Shown here one piece after another: positions 32,849 to 64,000 of a stretch of DNA of 64,000 nucleotides. The stretch's first letter is position 1; the number at the start of each line of letters is the position of its first letter. This DNA comes from Pithys albifrons albifrons (Eukaryota > Chordata > Aves > Passeriformes > Thamnophilidae), in the NCBI RefSeq assembly GCF_047495875.1, contig NC_092463.1, positions 8,931,622 through 8,995,621 on the forward strand. Direction: 5' to 3'. Made by a program: the position numbers and the translations under genes. The notes beneath the pieces are model-generated. The model had not been told where the DNA came from and ran no database searches. It worked only from the letters and a program-made list of their open reading frames with translations.

Positions 32849-35800
32849 AGAGCAATTTTATGATAAAATTATATAAAATAACAATTTGTTTTTTTAAAGA
32901 CATCCACAACATCACCTTGAAACAAAATGTACAGATACTGTCTAGAAATCCAAACAAAAATAAATTACCATTAAAAAACAAACAAACAAAAAAACCAAAC
33001 CAAAAGCAGAAAGAAATCAGGACAGGAGAAACAAATCAAAATTATACACAGCATTTCAGGAGGGTGTGGAAAAGAGAAAGTCATTAATTGATTCAAGTTA
33101 TACAAACGTGTTTCAGCTTTACTCTCAGACAGCTCAGCTTGCATTTGTGTTGCATGCAAATGGAATGATCCAGTGAACAGTTCAGAACAGCAGAATCAGC
33201 AGCATAACAACAGCAGAGAGTGAAATAGGCACAATTCAGCATGGGGCACATAGAAAGTGAACAGGTAGTTCTATCTGGTCTTTGCAAAAGTTATACACAT
33301 TTACCAACTTCAAAAATAGCTAGTGTGATCTGCAAAACAAGAAAAAACTAGTAGAGTCTTGCACTTAAATACTTTACACTTTTTTAACTCTCTCTTTTTT
33401 TTTTGTCTCCTTTTTTGTCAGTAGGCTGTATGTAAACATTCCACTAGTTGTACCTTTACTAAAATACTCAAAGATGATGCAGACATTCTTTTCTCCTGGA
33501 GCACGACCACAACATGACATTACTGCAGATACAGCTACGTCCTCGCTCACAAAGCTCGTACACACCCTTGCAGGAATTTACATTCATGCCATCAGAATAG
33601 AGTAACTGGATTTTACATTTGAAAGCATCAAACTGAGAACACGGTTTTCAAGTATAGTGGAAGAGCTGAGGGCTGGGATTTTGAGAGGTGCTCAGGGCAT
33701 CAGGCACCCAAAGCATATGGAAACCCAAAAGAACCCGAGCACTTGCTTCCCAAGACTTTGAAAATCCCATCCTCCATTACATTTCTTTAGTCAGACACAA
33801 AACACACACAAGCAATATGGTATGACAGTGACCCACAGATCAGCATCACCCCTGCCAAGCTCAATGCAAGGCCCATCCACAGCTCACAGAAGCCAACAGG
33901 AATCTCGTGCACTGATCCTGGGCCACCCAGATACACCACTGCACATCACTTAGGTTCACACTGGAGTCACACAGGCATGTTTCCATGGTTTTATACAGTA
34001 CTGCTTCTAAGAATGAACAATCAGCAGAGGAGTGGATAGCTCTTTGGCTTATCTGGAGCAGACAAGTGCAACGGGAGTACTTCAGAAGCAGTGAATACAA
34101 GAGAAAATATGCTGCATTTCATCCTTCACTAGCAAAACCATTTTAAATGCAAAGAGCCAAGGATGAACATTGTGTCAGGACACAGAAGCATTTTATAGTT
34201 TGGCTGAGTCACAAATAAAACAAATCAAGCTGTGCATCCTCCCTGCCTTCATACACACATTTCCAAATTATCAACAGACACTGATTGTTGCATCCTTGTT
34301 ATTCACTTGAAGAGGTACCATATTTTGCAGGTTGATTTAATTGATGTAAGGTGTCTGTGGATTTGCTCTCAAGTTCAGAACAGAGCAGCCAAGGAAGAAA
34401 ACTCCTCCCTGATGTGTTCATGAATCAAAGAAGAATCAAGCAATTTTCAAATGAAAGTAAACCGAAGTCCCATCAAGGGCACATTGTAGAGAAACGGAAT
34501 CCACCAGCACATGGGCACGAAGATGTGGAAATAACAAATAATGATAGATGTCTTAGTAATTCACTTGTCTCTACAGCAAAACTGAAACGAACAGCAACAC
34601 CTTATCTGTGAAGGTCCTTCAACTCCTAGTGAGTTGGGGTAGCACCTGGTCAGTTCAAACCCTAACTAAGAAGGGCTTGAAAAATTGTGTCTCATATGTC
34701 AGGAATGATACCACCACTTATGATATTCACCAAGGACACAGTCAGGTATTTCAAGAAAAGACAGATCAGAATAAACAATTGAATTAACACATTCAGATAA
34801 TGCATATATTACAGGCAGAACAACATCAAGGGCAAATTCTTTTCTTATTCTGCATTCATCTACATGAAATCCAGCAGATTTCTTCATAGAAGAGCATCTC
34901 CACACAAGCAGATGAGTCTCATAACCTATTGGAGATCTCAGAAGGATATTTGCACCTATTATTTACCAGCCAGCATCCTGCATGCTCAAAAAGAAACTAA
35001 TAGCCTGTTGGCATACTCCCATTTTTGGGACCGAGCCTGTCTCTGCTGAAAATGATGGAAAGCTCTCACTGGCTTCACCAGGAAAGCAATCACAGTCTTC
35101 ACTAGTAAAGTTAAAGACTTTGTGAGCATCCCTATTTATTTAAATTATTTTAACAGGTTCCCACTGTTACAACATTCTAGCAGAAAAGCTCAGGTAACTA
35201 CTGAAGCTAACTAAGGAATCCACAACTCACCCCAAAATATAACGTCAGCACACAAGACGCAGTCAAGCTTGGGAAACCATTTTCACTGGTTAAACTACAT
35301 ACTGTATGAGGGCAAAGTGGAATTCATCTGCTCACCTTTCCCTGTAAAGGTATCCTCCACAGCTACAAAAGAATTTCTTTACCCAATTACTGTTTATTGA
35401 TCTGGAAAAATGAAAAAGGAATTGATACAAGACAGAAAAAACTGGGAGCAAACACGTGTGGAAGAGATCCCCTCAAAAACAAAACTTACATTCTTAGAGC
35501 AACAAAAATTGCTTAGTGTTTTGCGGTTAAATACAAAGACAGAATACAAACCTCAATGTTATTTAAATAAAAAATTGCTCAGTGCGACTGCGCACAATCC
35601 TTAGTGTTTTTAGGATTATAACAGACCAAAACTTAAATCCAGACAAAAATCCCAAACATACCAAGTGCTTGACACTTTTGAATAGTTTCTGAAGAACACC
35701 ACAGACTGGTTGTTTTTGCAAGCACTTTTGTATTGGAAAAAACTCGTAACAGAACTAGCCATAAAGGTGGAGCTACATTATTTTTTCAGTGCTGTCAAGT

Positions 35801-35868
35801 GAAAGCACTAGTTCACAGCAACTGTGCAATTAAGTTTATTCCATGAGCCATTGGAACAGATGTTTTTC

Positions 35869-35890
35869 TTTGCAATTAGCTAATTGCAAA
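35869..35890. repeat. 22-bp perfect palindrome
   Basis: Positions 35869-35890 equal their own reverse complement; each arm is TTTGCAATTAG. It is centred in AT-rich sequence about 0.9 kb after the CEP170B stop codon. The arms contain homeodomain-like TAATTG cores. Confidence 0.9.
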
Positions 35891-36285
35891 CATCTTAGTC
35901 TTTGGCCCAGCCAAGAGTTTTTGTAGCTCATTGTAAAAAACTGTATACTTAAATTAAGAAAAAAAAAAGGCAGCTTAAAGATAATATTTGTACCAAAATA
36001 ATGAAAATTTGGCAAGCTAAACTGTAAAATCTAACTCTTTGTACCTACCACAAACTTTGCATCTGAAATATCATCAAAATAGTAACTGTATGGGTAGACT
36101 TTACATGCATATCATTATCAACTTTTACCCTTTTCCAAGAATAAAACAAAGGGTTCAATCTGTCTTGTTTTGGCTTTTGGACTGAAAAAAGGGATGCACA
36201 ACTTCAGTGTGGTTGCCTTTTTATGACTGCTGGAAAGGAATTTGTACACAACTGCAGTAAGAGCTTCTCTCAGAAACTCACAATA

Positions 36286-36291
36286 TTTATT
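36286..36291 (-). promoter_or_regulatory. CEP170B: Proximal polyadenylation signal AATAAA, CEP170B
   Basis: First AATAAA on the minus strand after the stop codon, 482 bp downstream. Confidence 0.5.
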
Positions 36292-36772
36292 GCACGATCA
36301 TTCTGTTGGATTTGTACATTGATTCCAACAGAGCTGTAATGCTTCACTTGTACACTTAAAAAACTCCTCAAATAAATAAAATCCAAACAAATATAGTACC
36401 AAAAAGGTGTCTTTTTTTTTATAAATTGCGCCTCATTACAACTGAATTAACAGGCCAATGCAAGAACACTTTAACCTTGGCAGTATTGAATGGAAAATAT
36501 GCAAAGCCTATTTTCTTATGGCACACTGGAAGAGTGAATAATTTTGTAAAAATCAGTTTGCCTCTATGCTGAGTATGTGCTGCTCCACAGTGCTAGTCTT
36601 GTTTCAAAGGCATACACAGACTTTCCATTCACCCTCACAGCATAGATTTTAATTCTTTGTGCAACGTGTTAGCAATCTAAACAACTGCTCCACACAAACT
36701 GTCCACAAACCACTCACACACAACACTAATGCGACAGTAGATTACAATATGATAGCAATACAAAATATTGTA

Positions 36773-64000
<27,228 letters not shown>

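Larger units (their letters stand above)
32843..36772 (-). other. CEP170B: CEP170B 3' UTR, longest plausible form
   Basis: After the stop at 36773-36775 the minus strand is AT-rich and non-coding. Minus-strand AATAAA hexamers lie at 36286-36291, 35835-35840, 35393-35398 and 32843-32848, which would give 3' UTRs of about 0.5, 0.9, 1.4 and 3.9 kb. Which are used cannot be told from sequence. Confidence 0.5.

Noticed and set aside
34351..34611. 86-residue plus-strand frame
   Set aside because: Antisense to the inferred CEP170B 3' UTR, low-complexity composition, no domain and no splice or promoter signals.

Overview
The window is nuclear DNA of a bird. The evidence is several CR1 LINE fragments with the avian-type 3' end (near ATTCTATGA), an LTR starting TGTTGTAGTTTGG as in many avian endogenous retroviruses, large introns with GT-AG splice sites, and no L1 or Alu-like repeats. 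Three vertebrate genes are present in the order AHNAK2 (+), PLD4 (-), CEP170B (-). This is the mirror image of human 14q32.33 (CEP170B, PLD4, AHNAK2), so the block looks like conserved synteny and not a rearranged or transferred segment.

Layout. 1-7794: 3' part of the giant AHNAK2 exon, open from the window edge. It begins with two 1,074-bp GC-rich tandem units that differ at 13 positions, plus 132 bp of a third. At base 2281 it switches abruptly to AT-rich, strongly diverged copies of the same module. 7795-12431: AHNAK2 3' end and a convergent intergenic spacer with two CR1 fragments. 12432-25084: PLD4 on the minus strand, with ten coding exons whose splice phases join into a 496-residue protein. 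A 751-bp solo LTR flanked by the 5-bp duplication CTATC lies in its last intron. 25085-32842: PLD4 upstream region (with a 73-bp AG run) and the spacer to CEP170B; no gene recognised. 32843-64000: CEP170B on the minus strand, with a 3' UTR of up to about 3.9 kb and 13 coding exons that join in frame to 1,477 residues plus stop. Its N-terminal FHA-domain exons lie beyond the right edge.

The genes are neighbours by ancestry and do not form a pathway. AHNAK2 encodes a scaffold-like repeat protein. PLD4 belongs to the PLD3/PLD4 endolysosomal single-strand nucleic-acid exonuclease family. CEP170B is a centrosome and microtubule-associated protein.

Points most worth a second look: the composition step and fresh tandem duplication inside AHNAK2; an Asp in place of the family's Glu in the second HKD motif of PLD4; a likely GC-AG intron in CEP170B; an in-frame, phase-symmetric pair of candidate cassette exons in a CEP170B intron that would add a hydrophobic helix; the solo LTR; and a 22-bp perfect palindrome in the CEP170B 3' UTR. 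All exon coordinates were derived by eye from splice signals, reading frame and remembered family sequences; none was checked by alignment or RNA data.
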